Assembly: GCA_036279355.1 (NCBI GenBank)
Contig: DASUJH010000002.1
Span: 62,001-126,000, forward strand
Length of the DNA stretch: 64,000 nt
Direction: 5' to 3'
From: Gemmatimonadales bacterium
GTDB lineage: Bacteria; Gemmatimonadota; Gemmatimonadetes; Gemmatimonadales; GWC2-71-9
The notes under the pieces are model-generated. The model was not told the origin of the DNA. It saw only the letters and a program-made list of their open reading frames with translations, and did no database searches. A program made the position numbers and the translations under genes. The first letter of the stretch is position 1. The number at the start of each line of letters is the position of its first letter. This document shows positions 17,586-25,961 of this stretch, in pieces.

Positions 17586-18737
17586 TCATGACAACTGCGG
17601 CGCCAATGCCGCGACGGCGGCGAGCCGGGCGGCGAGCGCGGTATCGAGCGGGTCAGTGGACGCGATCCACCGCACCCGATTGCCCAGGGTTTCACGCAGC
17701 CCGCTGCCGCTCTCGAGCGGCGGAGCGCGCCGTGCGGCGCGACCGAGCCAGCCGCGCCTCGGCTTGCGCTCGGCGTGAGCGCGCTCCACATCGGCGGACC
17801 GGCCGGCATCACGCGCCGCGGTCGCGAGCAAACGAGCGGGCGCGACGACGCGGGCGGGACGCAGCTCGGCCAGATGGCCCGCGTCGCCCTCGGCGGGCCC
17901 GAGTGCGGTCGTGGTGTAGCCGTCGCCCAGGCAGGCGTAGAGCGCGAGTCGGGCGGTGAGCGAGGCGGCCGGATCGCTCACGTAGGCGACGTCGCCGGGG
18001 TGGGCCGGGTCGGCGCGCCAGATCGCCGTGATCCGCTCGATCACCTGGCCTTGGGTCAGATCGATCCGGTCGCATCCACCTTTCGGCGACCTTCGGTAGT
18101 GCCGGATCGCGGGCCGCTCCGCGGGCAGAGCGCGGGCGGCGGCGCGGTAGGCTTGCGCCCGCTCGGGAGTGTCGAGCGTTCCGCCCAGCTCCAGCATCGC
18201 CTGGAGCGGGACGGTGCCCTCGCGCGCGGCCACGGCATCGATCGCCACTGGTTGGCCGTAGGCCGGCGCGCGTCCGTCGAGGCTCTCGAGCCGTTCCCGC
18301 GCGGCCGTCGACATGAACGTCACGCTCGGTGCCGCGTCGGAGAGCGCGGCCGCCAGCTCGTCCGCTTCGGCCCGCGGGTCGATCGCGACCGACACCGCGC
18401 CCAGGCCGAGCGCGGCGAGGTCGGCCACCAGCCACTCGGGCCGGAGCTCCGACACGATCGCGATGCGTTGGCCGGCCTCGACGTCGAGGCGTTCGCTGAG
18501 GTAGAGGGCCAATCGAATGATCTGGCGGTCGAGGCGCCAATCCGGCATGGCGCTCCACGCGCCGTCCGCCCACGCGAGCAACGCGCGCTCTCGTGCATGC
18601 TCGCGCATCGCCTGGGCGTGGAGCCGGTTCAGCGTGTCCGGTGGCTCGCGGAGCGGCGCAACCTGGCGCGCGCTCCCTTCAACGAAGAGTGAATCGAGGT
18701 AGGCCAGAAAGGCGAGGCCTTCGATCGGGACGTGCAC
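17586..18737 (-). CDS. Short, degenerate AMP-forming acyl-CoA-synthetase-like protein
   Basis: A 383-aa protein whose N-terminal half matches the ANL superfamily (long-chain acyl-CoA synthetases): WRLDRQIIRLALYLSE, IAIVSELRPEWLVADLAALG and LGAVSVAIDPRAEADEL are all in the expected order. Where the ATP-binding YTSGTTGxPKG loop should be, it has VAYVSDPAASLTARLALYA. It also ends about 200 residues short, with no C-terminal lid. It is therefore unlikely to activate acids on its own. The GTG at 18737 is preferred, with GGGAGGG about 10 nt upstream. It sits 4 bp after the 101-aa gene and 24 bp before the Tes-like gene. It could be a non-catalytic acyl-binding partner or a gene in decay. Confidence 0.7.
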   Translation of the reverse strand: MHVPIEGLAFLAYLDSLFVEGSARQVAPLREPPDTLNRLHAQAMREHARERALLAWADGAWSAMPDWRLDRQIIRLALYLSERLDVEAGQRIAIVSELRPEWLVADLAALGLGAVSVAIDPRAEADELAAALSDAAPSVTFMSTAARERLESLDGRAPAYGQPVAIDAVAAREGTVPLQAMLELGGTLDTPERAQAYRAAARALPAERPAIRHYRRSPKGGCDRIDLTQGQVIERITAIWRADPAHPGDVAYVSDPAASLTARLALYACLGDGYTTTALGPAEGDAGHLAELRPARVVAPARLLATAARDAGRSADVERAHAERKPRRGWLGRAARRAPPLESGSGLRETLGNRVRWIASTDPLDTALAARLAAVAALAPQLS

Positions 18738-18741
18738 TGGC

Positions 18742-19047
18742 TCACGTCCCTCCCGCCGGGGCGGCGGGCCCGTCGCGGGCGGTGAGCACGCGGTAGAGCC
18801 CCTCCGACCCGGAACCGCCGTGGAGCAGGCGGAGTACGACAGCGGTGCCCCCAAGCCGGGTGGCAAGAGCGGCACCGATGCCGTCCGTATCGGGCCGGCT
18901 GTCCTGCCGGGGCTCGAGCGCTAGCTGAATGGGCGCGCCCGGCTTAGCGGCGCGCGCGTACCACCAGACAGCTACCTCCGGGTGGGAAGGCGCCACATCG
19001 GTGACCGCCTGAATCACGTCCAGAATGGCTGGAGGCCGGCGAGGCAT
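18742..19047 (-). CDS. Uncharacterised 101-aa protein, first gene of the radical SAM operon
   Basis: I do not recognise this protein. It reads MPRRPPAILDVIQAV at the start, has a central HPEVAVWWYAR strand and a C-terminal GGTAVVLRLLHGG segment, and looks like a small soluble alpha/beta protein without signal or membrane segment. The ATG at 19047 has GAGGG 8 nt upstream. Its stop is 4 bp from the GTG of the acyl-CoA-synthetase-like gene, so the three minus-strand genes very likely form one transcript. Confidence 0.6.
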   Translation of the reverse strand: MPRRPPAILDVIQAVTDVAPSHPEVAVWWYARAAKPGAPIQLALEPRQDSRPDTDGIGAALATRLGGTAVVLRLLHGGSGSEGLYRVLTARDGPAAPAGGT

Positions 19048-19195
19048 CTTCAGTCCCTCACCAGTAGCACCGCTACATCCACCGCCACAGCCCAACTCCT
19101 GCCGTCCCAAATTGCTGCACGCCGCACGACCGAGGGAGTTCGGATCGCCCGGGCCCGCTGCGCTTCCGCTCGCGGAGCGCGCGAGGGGCCCTTGG

Positions 19196-19208
19196 CCACA
19201 TAATGTGG
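19196..19208. promoter_or_regulatory. Palindrome in the divergent control region
   Basis: CCACAT-A-ATGTGG is a perfect 13-bp palindrome between the divergent radical SAM operon and thioesterase gene. On the minus strand a TTGACG (221-226 of the 19.2-kb block, i.e. 19221-19226) lies 15-17 bp upstream of -10-like hexamers (CATTAT or TTATGT) inside the palindrome. A regulator binding here would therefore cover the minus-strand promoter. The regulator is not identified. Confidence 0.45.
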
Positions 19209-19311
19209 CGAGGGGGCATCCGTCAAGACCGGAGACCCGGATTGACGCCACCGGATGCGTCCCCAAGCTTTCGACGACATTCGACCACCGCCTCCCGGAA
19301 CGGAGCCACCC

Positions 19312-19803
19312 GTGACTCGACCCCGCCACGTGACCCTGCGCTTCCTGGCCGACCCCACCAACGTCAATTTCGGCGGGAAGGTCCATGGCGGCGCCGTGAT
19401 GAAGTGGATCGACCAGGCCGGATACACCTGCGCGGCGAGCTGGACCGGCGGCTACTGCGTTACCGTATATGTCGGCGGAATCCACTTCATCAGGCCCATC
19501 AAGGTGGGCGACCTGGTCGAGCTGCGCGCGCTCGTCATCTATACCGGGAAGACCAGCGTACATGTCGCCGTGGACGTCTACAGCCGGGACCCCAAGACGA
19601 CCGCGCGGCACCGGACCGGCCACTGCGTGATCGTGTTCGTGGCGCTCGACGAGAACGGCAAGTCCAAACCCGTGCCCCGCTGGGAGCCTGAGACCGAGGT
19701 CGATCGGGCGCTCGCGGCCTACGCGCTGCGGCTGATGGAGCTCCGCAAGTTGATGGATGCCGAAATGGAGAGCAGCCTGGCCCTGCAAGACCTGCCCATC
19801 TGA
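19312..19803 (+). CDS. Hotdog-fold acyl-CoA thioesterase
   Basis: A 163-aa hotdog-fold thioesterase of the YciA/BACH acyl-CoA hydrolase type, which cleaves acyl-CoA to free acid and CoA. The signature VNFGGKVHGGAVMKWIDQAG contains the catalytic Asp, and VGGIHFIRPIKVGDLVELRA is the second conserved block. Single-domain length is normal. GTG 19312 has GGAG 7 nt upstream and gives the usual short N-terminus; an ATG at 19255 would add 19 residues. It diverges from the lipid-type radical SAM operon, which is suggestive but not proof of a link. Confidence 0.85.
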   Translation: MTRPRHVTLRFLADPTNVNFGGKVHGGAVMKWIDQAGYTCAASWTGGYCVTVYVGGIHFIRPIKVGDLVELRALVIYTGKTSVHVAVDVYSRDPKTTARHRTGHCVIVFVALDENGKSKPVPRWEPETEVDRALAAYALRLMELRKLMDAEMESSLALQDLPI

Positions 19804-19855
19804 GCCTGGGCCGAGGATGCTGCGGCCGGCGGCCCCGACGGAACCGATCGCCGCC

Positions 19856-19890
19856 GCGTGTCGTTACTGAGGCGCGTGTCGTTACTGAGG
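19856..19890 (+). repeat. Tandem 17-bp direct repeat upstream of msrA
   Basis: GCGTGTCGTTACTGAGG occurs at 19856-19872 and again at 19874-19890, giving an exact 18-bp period. The copies lie 34 bp before the msrA ATG. Two in-phase copies could be operator sites for an activator or repressor, or a recent small duplication. Confidence 0.6.
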
Positions 19891-19923
19891 GTCGGATGTA
19901 CTTCTCTTCCAGCCAGAGCGCCC

Positions 19924-20577
19924 ATGAAGCCCATGATCACCGCCGTCCTCGCCCTCGCCGCCCTCGGATCCGCCCGAACTCCCCCCGCGGGCGGACCGGC
20001 GTCCGCCCGACCCTCGGGTTTGCCCGACACCCTGGAGACCGCCACCTTCGCCGGAGGCTGCTTCTGGTGCATGGAGCATCCGTTCGACCAACTGGAAGGC
20101 GTGATCTCGGTCACCTCGGGCTACACCGGAGGCCATACGAAGGATCCGACGTACGAGGAAGTGTCGGACGGGGGGACCGGGCACGCCGAATCGGTTCAGG
20201 TGGTTTACGACCCGAGCAAGATCAACTACTCGACGCTGCTCAACGTGTTCTGGCACAACATTGATCCGCTCACCTCGAATGCGCAGTTCTGCGACCACGG
20301 CACCCAGTATCGCTCTGCCATCTTCTACCACGGTGAGGAGCAGCACCGGCTCGCCGAGGCGTCAAAGGAAGCGCTGGACCAGTCGCATCGGTTCAACAAG
20401 CCGATCGTGACCGAGGTCGTGCCCGCCTCGACCTTCTACCCGGCCGAGGAGTATCACCAGCACTATTACAGGAAGAATCCGGTCCGCTATAAGTTTTATC
20501 GCTGGAATTGCGGACGTGACCAGCGCCTCAAGCAATTGTGGGGCAACGACGCGCCCAGCATGGAGGCAAGTCGATGA
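19924..20577 (+). CDS. msrA: Exported peptide-methionine (S)-S-oxide reductase
   Basis: A 217-aa MsrA that reduces the S-epimer of methionine sulfoxide in proteins. The catalytic motif [11 protein letters not shown] starts at about residue 43, and [24 protein letters not shown] and QYRSAIFYH are the other family blocks. The N-terminal 20-30 residues ([13 protein letters not shown]) look like an export signal, so repair probably occurs in the periplasm. A C-terminal Cys in WNCGRD may be the resolving Cys. Its stop overlaps the msrB start as ATGA, and the two enzymes together cover both sulfoxide epimers. The exact ATG at 19924 is chosen because it begins the signal-like stretch. The tandem repeat just upstream may control it. 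Confidence 0.93.
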   Translation: MKPMITAVLALAALGSARTPPAGGPASARPSGLPDTLETATFAGGCFWCMEHPFDQLEGVISVTSGYTGGHTKDPTYEEVSDGGTGHAESVQVVYDPSKINYSTLLNVFWHNIDPLTSNAQFCDHGTQYRSAIFYHGEEQHRLAEASKEALDQSHRFNKPIVTEVVPASTFYPAEEYHQHYYRKNPVRYKFYRWNCGRDQRLKQLWGNDAPSMEASR

Positions 20578-21170
20578 AGCGGGTCGCGCTCGCGTTGAGC
20601 CTGCTGGCGGGATTGACCGCCACCGCGGCCGCGCAAACTCCGGCTGAGACACGGACACTGGCAACCGGCCACGCCGTGGCCGAAGGATGGAATGCGATGA
20701 ACTTTCACAAGCCCTCCGACACCGAGCTCAAACAGCGGCTCACGCCGGAGCAATACAAGGTGACGCAGCGCGAAGGCACCGAACCGGCCTTCCACAATGC
20801 GTATTGGGACAACCACGAGCCGGGCATCTACGTGGACGTGGTCTCGGGCGAGCCGCTCTTCAGCTCGCTCGACAAGTTCGAGTCGGGCACCGGCTGGCCG
20901 AGCTTCACCCGGCCGCTCGAGCCCAAGAACATCGCGACCCGCGAGGATCGCCATCTCTTCTCGGTGCGCACCGAGGTCCGGTCGGCCCACGCCGATTCCC
21001 ACCTGGGTCACGTCTTCGACGATGGGCCCAAGCCCACCGGACTCCGCTACTGCATGAACTCCGCGGCGCTCCGTTTCATCCCCGCATCGAAGCTCAAGGA
21101 AGAGGGTTACGGGGAGTACCTGCCGCTCTTCGAGCACCAGGCGACCGAGGTGAGCAAGGGAACGCAGTAA
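20574..21170 (+). CDS. msrB: Exported peptide-methionine (R)-S-oxide reductase
   Basis: A 198-aa MsrB that reduces the R-epimer of methionine sulfoxide. It starts with a clean signal peptide ([18 protein letters not shown]). Conserved blocks are [47 protein letters not shown] and the catalytic [11 protein letters not shown]. The two CxxC pairs that bind zinc in many MsrBs are absent, and the usual resolving Cys in SGCGWPSF is Thr. It therefore belongs to the zinc-free, single-Cys type that must be recycled directly by a thioredoxin-like donor. GGAGG lies 7 nt before its ATG, which overlaps the msrA stop. Confidence 0.93.
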   Translation: MKRVALALSLLAGLTATAAAQTPAETRTLATGHAVAEGWNAMNFHKPSDTELKQRLTPEQYKVTQREGTEPAFHNAYWDNHEPGIYVDVVSGEPLFSSLDKFESGTGWPSFTRPLEPKNIATREDRHLFSVRTEVRSAHADSHLGHVFDDGPKPTGLRYCMNSAALRFIPASKLKEEGYGEYLPLFEHQATEVSKGTQ

Positions 21171-21209
21171 GCCGTGGCGGCGGCCGCGGCGCGTGACTAT
21201 CATGTTCGC

Positions 21210-21806
21210 ATGCGGCCGCCGCGGTCACCGCGAAAGAAGCACTGGGATCGTCTCTGGTGGGTGCTTGCTGGTGGGGGCGCCATCGCCATCGTGGCGGTGC
21301 TCTGGTTGAGCCATCGGGCGGAAGACCAGGCGGTCGAGTGGATCAGTAACCCGTACGGCGTGCCCGAGACGGCGCCGCCGGCGGCCCCTGAGCCCACTGC
21401 TCCTGCCGCGACGGACACGAGCACGGTGGATTCGAGCGCGGCGGTCGCCGCCGATTCGAGCCGGGCGCGGCGCAGCGCTGAGCGGGCGCCCGCCGCGGAG
21501 GCGCGTCGCGCGCGGCCCGACGTGACGCTCCTCACCACACCCGCTCACGTATCCGTCGGTGCGATGACCCCGGGCTGCCAGCAGGTGCTCAAGACGCGCG
21601 GCCCCTGGAAAGATGCGGCGACGGCCACCCCATGGCCCGAGTGCATCGACCGCGAAGGCCGCCCCATGGTGGTGCAGTTCTGCTCCTACATAAGGGTCGC
21701 CGGCGGCGACTGGACACCGAGCGAGAATACGCGCAACGCACCCCGCTGCCGGGCTGAGCTGGCGGACGTGCGGAGCGGCAAGGTTCGCGGCGCAACCAGC
21801 CGCTGA
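21210..21806 (+). CDS. Uncharacterised single-pass membrane-anchored protein
   Basis: A 198-aa protein that I cannot assign. A short basic N-tail (RPPRSPRKKHWDR) is followed by one transmembrane segment (WWVLAGGGAIAIVAVLWL). Next comes a long Ala/Pro/Thr/Ser-rich linker (residues about 50-110), then a compact C-terminal domain with four Cys (PGCQQV, PECID, QFCSY, PRCRA), probably in two disulfides and facing the periplasm. It lies 39 bp after msrB, so a link to methionine-sulfoxide repair or disulfide chemistry is possible but unproven. I start at ATG 21210 because the upstream extension adds only low-value residues. Confidence 0.6.
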   Translation: MRPPRSPRKKHWDRLWWVLAGGGAIAIVAVLWLSHRAEDQAVEWISNPYGVPETAPPAAPEPTAPAATDTSTVDSSAAVAADSSRARRSAERAPAAEARRARPDVTLLTTPAHVSVGAMTPGCQQVLKTRGPWKDAATATPWPECIDREGRPMVVQFCSYIRVAGGDWTPSENTRNAPRCRAELADVRSGKVRGATSR

Positions 21807-21850
21807 CCGTCTCGATCTCGGGCCGGCCTCTTCCCGGTGACGTGGTTTCT

Positions 21851-24757
21851 ATGCTCGACCCGGTTGCCGCGTGGCCCTGGCAGTGGGTTGCTGCGGTCGC
21901 TCTCGCGGCCGTGGCCGCGGCAGCGGCCGCCTGGTGGCTGCGCGGCTTCCTGACTCGCCGCGCGGCCGGTGCCGCCGCGGGCGATCGCACCGCCGGCGAC
22001 CCCGCCGCGGTCCCCCTCCCCACCATGCTCGAATCCGCTCTCGCCGCGACGCCCATCGGCATCGCGTTCGCCGATCGCGATCTCCGCTTCGTCCGGGTGA
22101 ACGATGCGCTGGCCCAGTTCACCGGCCGCCCGCCCGAGGCGCACATAGGCCGGCCGGTGCGCGAGCTGCTGCCGCCCGGCATCGCCGCCGCGATCGAGCC
22201 CACGCTCCGGCGTGTCCTCGCCACCGGCGAGACCGTGCTCGGCGTGGAGCTTCGGGGTGAGAGTACCGAGCGGGAAGGCGGTCGCCACTATCTCGCCAAC
22301 GTCTACCCGGTGCGGGGCCCGCGCGGCCGGCCGGAGTGGGTCGGCGCCCTCATCAGCGATGTCACCGCCGAGCGCCGGCGCCGGGCCGAGCGGGACCGGC
22401 TGGTGGCGGCGCTCCGGGAGAGCGAAGCCCGCTTCCGCGCGCTGGCGGAGTCCGGCGTGATCGGCGTGCTCGTGGCCAACCCCGAGCGGGTGCTCGAGGC
22501 GAACGACGCCTTCCTCCAGCTCATCGGCTACACCCGCGACGAGATGCATACCGGCCGCATCCGCTGGACCGACATTCTGGCGCCCGAGTACGCCGAGCGC
22601 GACGAGGCAGCGCTCCGCGAGCTGCTCGCCACCGGCGTCTGCCGGCCGTTCGAGAAGGAGTACATCCGCAAGGACGGCGTGCGCGTGCCGATTCTGATCG
22701 GCGGCGCGGTCACCGAGCGCGAGCCGCTGGAGTGGGCCTGCTTCGTCATGGACATCGGCGAGCGCAAGCGCACCGAGGCGGAGCTGCGCGAGAGCGAGCG
22801 CCGCTACCGCAGCCTCTTCGATCGCAATCCGACCCCGATGTGGGTCTACGACTTCGAGACGCTGCGGTTCGTCGACGTAAACCCGGCGGCGGTCGCGCAC
22901 TACGGCTGGAGCCGCGCGGAATTTCTAGCGATGACGATCCGCGACGTGCGCCCGCCCGATGAGCACGCCTACCTGACCGACGCGCTCCGAAGCCGCGGGC
23001 CCGGCATTACCGTCGGCGGCAGGTTCCGCCACTGGAAGAAGGACGGCACCCCGATCGAGGTGGACATCACCTCGCAGGAGCTGATTTTCGGCGACCGCCG
23101 TTCCCGCCTCGTGCTCGCCACCGACGTCTCCGCCCGCGTCCGCGCCGAGGAGGACGTACAGAAGTTCGTGTCGCTGGTCGAGAGCAGCGGCGACTGCATC
23201 GCGATGGCGACGCTCGACTGGCGCCTCTTCTACCTGAACCGCGCCGGCCGCGCGCTGGCCGGGCTCGGCGCCGAGCGGCCGGCCGGCGACGCGCACCTCG
23301 GCGAGCTGTGGGACGAGCCGACGCGGCTCGCGCTCGAGACCGAGGTGTTGCCGGCGGTCGCGGCGGGTGAACGGCGCGAGTTCGAGGGACGCTTGCGTCA
23401 CGCCGCGTCCGGCGAGTTGAGCGAGGTGGACTGCAGTGCGTTCGGCATTCGGGACGCGCGGACCGGCCGCGTACTCGCGGCCGCGTTCGTGGTTCGGGAC
23501 CGCACCGAGCAGCGCCGCATCGGCGAGCATCTGCGCCAGGCGCAGCGGATGGAGGCCATCGGTCGGGTGGCGGGCGGTGTCGCCCACGAAGTCAACAACA
23601 TGATGACGGTGATCCTCGGCTTCTGCACCTTCCTGGAGCACGGGCTCGAAGCGCCGGACCAGCGGGCGGACGACGTGGCGCAGATCGCCCGCGCGGCCGA
23701 GCGCGCGGCGGAGGTGAGCCGTTCGCTCCTGGCCTACAGCCGCCGCCAGTTGCTCCAGCCGCAGGTGCTCGATCTCAGCGCCGTGCTGCTGGACATGGAA
23801 TCGGTGCTCCGCCGCCTCATGGGCGAGGACCGGCAGTGCCTCTTCCAGCTCTCGCCGCAGATCGGCCTCGTGCAGACCGACCGGGCGCAGCTCGAGCAGG
23901 TGCTCCTCAACCTGGCGCTCAATGCGCGCGACGCGATGCCGCGCGGCGGCCGCTTCTCCCTCGAGACGTCCACGGTCGTGCTCGGCGCAGACTACGCGCA
24001 CCGCCACCCCGGCACCGAAGTCCGCCCCGGTCCCTACGTGCGGCTCGCGATGAGCGACACCGGCCACGGTATGGACGCCGCGACTCAGGCGCAGGCGTTC
24101 GAGCCGTTCTTCACCACCAAGCCCGTGGGTCAGGGCAGCGGGCTCGGTCTCTCGACGGCGTACGGCATCGTGAAGCAGAGCGGCGGCTACATCTGGCTCT
24201 ACAGCGAACCGGGGCAGGGCACCACGCTCAAGGTGTATCTGCCGCAGGTGGCGGAGAGCGGTGCGCCGGTCACCTGGGTCGCCGCCCCCGCGCCGCCCCG
24301 CGGCCAGGGCGAGGTCGTGCTGGTGGTCGAGGACGAGGACGTCGTGCGCGACTTCGCCTGCCGCTTTCTTCAGGGCCAGGGCTACGCCACGCGCGAGGCC
24401 GCCGACGGCGTTGCCGCGCTGGCGCTCGTGGGCTCGGCGCCGGACACCATCGATCTGGTCCTCTGCGACGTCGTAATGCCGCGCATGGGAGGGCCGGAGC
24501 TCGCGGGACGCCTTGCGATCCTCGAGCCCGGCCTTCCCGTGCTCTTCACCTCCGGATATACCGACGACGAAATCGCACGGCGCGGGCTGCTGGCGGCCGG
24601 CGCGCCGTTCCTCCAGAAGCCGTTCTCGCCGGAGACTCTCGCCCGGCGCGTTCGCGAAGTGCTCGATGCGCCGACCGCGCGCCGGGCGCCGCGCCGCGCA
24701 TCGGCCCCGGGGCGTGCGCCTGGCGACCGCACCGCCCACCGCGAGTCCAGCGCGTGA
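21851..24757 (+). CDS. Multi-PAS hybrid sensor histidine kinase with receiver domain
   Basis: A 968-aa hybrid kinase. A single N-terminal membrane helix (WQWVAAVALAAVAAAAAAWW) is followed by four PAS domains (roughly residues 55-180, 185-305, 310-430, 435-560). The HisKA box (GRVAGGVAHEVNNMMTV) carries the phosphoacceptor His. The HATPase shows N-box NLALNARDAMP, DTGHGMD and GSGLGLSTAYG, and a C-terminal REC domain ends PFLQKPFSPE. It should sense a cytoplasmic or redox/small-molecule signal and pass phosphate to its own receiver. The ATG 21851 is used; a GTG nine bases earlier is possible. The REC-HD-GYP gene begins 61 bp downstream and is a likely partner. Confidence 0.93.
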   Translation: MLDPVAAWPWQWVAAVALAAVAAAAAAWWLRGFLTRRAAGAAAGDRTAGDPAAVPLPTMLESALAATPIGIAFADRDLRFVRVNDALAQFTGRPPEAHIGRPVRELLPPGIAAAIEPTLRRVLATGETVLGVELRGESTEREGGRHYLANVYPVRGPRGRPEWVGALISDVTAERRRRAERDRLVAALRESEARFRALAESGVIGVLVANPERVLEANDAFLQLIGYTRDEMHTGRIRWTDILAPEYAERDEAALRELLATGVCRPFEKEYIRKDGVRVPILIGGAVTEREPLEWACFVMDIGERKRTEAELRESERRYRSLFDRNPTPMWVYDFETLRFVDVNPAAVAHYGWSRAEFLAMTIRDVRPPDEHAYLTDALRSRGPGITVGGRFRHWKKDGTPIEVDITSQELIFGDRRSRLVLATDVSARVRAEEDVQKFVSLVESSGDCIAMATLDWRLFYLNRAGRALAGLGAERPAGDAHLGELWDEPTRLALETEVLPAVAAGERREFEGRLRHAASGELSEVDCSAFGIRDARTGRVLAAAFVVRDRTEQRRIGEHLRQAQRMEAIGRVAGGVAHEVNNMMTVILGFCTFLEHGLEAPDQRADDVAQIARAAERAAEVSRSLLAYSRRQLLQPQVLDLSAVLLDMESVLRRLMGEDRQCLFQLSPQIGLVQTDRAQLEQVLLNLALNARDAMPRGGRFSLETSTVVLGADYAHRHPGTEVRPGPYVRLAMSDTGHGMDAATQAQAFEPFFTTKPVGQGSGLGLSTAYGIVKQSGGYIWLYSEPGQGTTLKVYLPQVAESGAPVTWVAAPAPPRGQGEVVLVVEDEDVVRDFACRFLQGQGYATREAADGVAALALVGSAPDTIDLVLCDVVMPRMGGPELAGRLAILEPGLPVLFTSGYTDDEIARRGLLAAGAPFLQKPFSPETLARRVREVLDAPTARRAPRRASAPGRAPGDRTAHRESSA

Positions 24758-24818
24758 GCGCGGTGGTGGACATTGCGGTACAGCGTGTCTACCATGCAAC
24801 GCGGAACGGAAAGGCGAC

Positions 24819-25904
24819 ATGATCGAACCCAGCCAACCCGATTGGCCTGACGCGAACGGCGCCGGCGCGGATGCCCGCGGGAAGGGCCCGCGCTGCCTCG
24901 TTGTCGATGACGAGCCGGTGGTGCGGCGGTCGATCATCCGCATCCTCGAAAGCCAGGGATTCACCTGCCTCGAAGCGGCCTCGGGGACTGATGCGCTCGA
25001 GCTCCTGAGCCAGACCGGCGAGTTGCCGCTCGTGATCTCCGACCTGCGCATGCCCGGGCTCGACGGCATGGGCCTCCTGGTGGAGCTCAGGCGCCAGCAT
25101 CCGGACACCGCGGTGCTCATGCTGAGCGGCATGGCGGAGACCAGCGTCGCGGTCGAATGCCTCCACCTCGGCGCCGCGGATTTTCTCCTCAAGCCGGTCA
25201 CGGTGGGCGAGATGCGGGCGCGGGTGACGCGCGCGCTCGAGAAGCGCACGCTCGTGATGCAGAACCGGTTCTACCAGGCGCACCTCGAGCACCAGGTGCA
25301 GGCCCAGGCCCAGCGGATCCAGGAGTTGTTTCTGGAGGGCGTGCAGATGCTGGCTCGCGCGCTCGAAGCCAAGGACGCGTACACCAGCGGGCACTCGATC
25401 CGGGTGAGCCGCTACGCGGTCCGTACCGCGCGCGGGCTCGGATTCGAGGGCCCGGAACTGGAATGCATCCGGCTGGGCGGCGAGCTGCACGACATCGGCA
25501 AGATCGGCACCCGCGAAGCGGTGCTGCACAAGCCGGGCACCCTCACGGCCGATGAGTTCCGCCAGATGAGCGAGCACCCCGTCCTGGGCGAGCGCATGCT
25601 GTCGCCACTCGCCCGCGAATCACCCGCCGTGCTCCGGATCGTCCGCTCGCACCACGAGCGCATCGATGGCCGCGGCTTTCCCGACGGGCTCATCGGCACC
25701 CACATCCCGATCGAGGCTCGCATCGTCGCGGTGGCCGATGCGTTCGACGCAATGACGACGCGCCGGCCCTATCGCGAGTCGCGCTCGCCCGGCGAGGCGC
25801 TGGCCGAGCTTCGGCGAGTGGCCGGCGTGCAGCTCGATGCCGACGCGGTGGAGGCGTTCGCCGCCGCGTTTCCCGATCTCGCAGGACTGCCGCTCTCCGC
25901 GTAA
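24819..25904 (+). CDS. Response regulator with HD-GYP domain (c-di-GMP phosphodiesterase type)
   Basis: A 361-aa two-domain regulator. The receiver domain has the acidic pair VVDDEP and phosphoacceptor Asp75 in ISDLRMPG. A coiled linker (EHQVQAQAQRIQEL) joins it to an HD-GYP domain with GHSIRVSRYA, ELHDIGKIG near residue 224 and HHERIDGRGFPDG. The Gly-Phe-Pro variant replaces GYP, but the metal-binding HD and HH residues are kept, so hydrolysis of c-di-GMP is likely. Located 61 bp after a hybrid histidine kinase, which probably controls it. The ATG at 24819 begins the natural N-terminus. Confidence 0.9.
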   Translation: MIEPSQPDWPDANGAGADARGKGPRCLVVDDEPVVRRSIIRILESQGFTCLEAASGTDALELLSQTGELPLVISDLRMPGLDGMGLLVELRRQHPDTAVLMLSGMAETSVAVECLHLGAADFLLKPVTVGEMRARVTRALEKRTLVMQNRFYQAHLEHQVQAQAQRIQELFLEGVQMLARALEAKDAYTSGHSIRVSRYAVRTARGLGFEGPELECIRLGGELHDIGKIGTREAVLHKPGTLTADEFRQMSEHPVLGERMLSPLARESPAVLRIVRSHHERIDGRGFPDGLIGTHIPIEARIVAVADAFDAMTTRRPYRESRSPGEALAELRRVAGVQLDADAVEAFAAAFPDLAGLPLSA

Positions 25905-25961
25905 CTCGCCCCGCCGCCTGGCCCGGTCCGCCGCCTGGCCCGACCCGCCGGCGCGCTCAGG

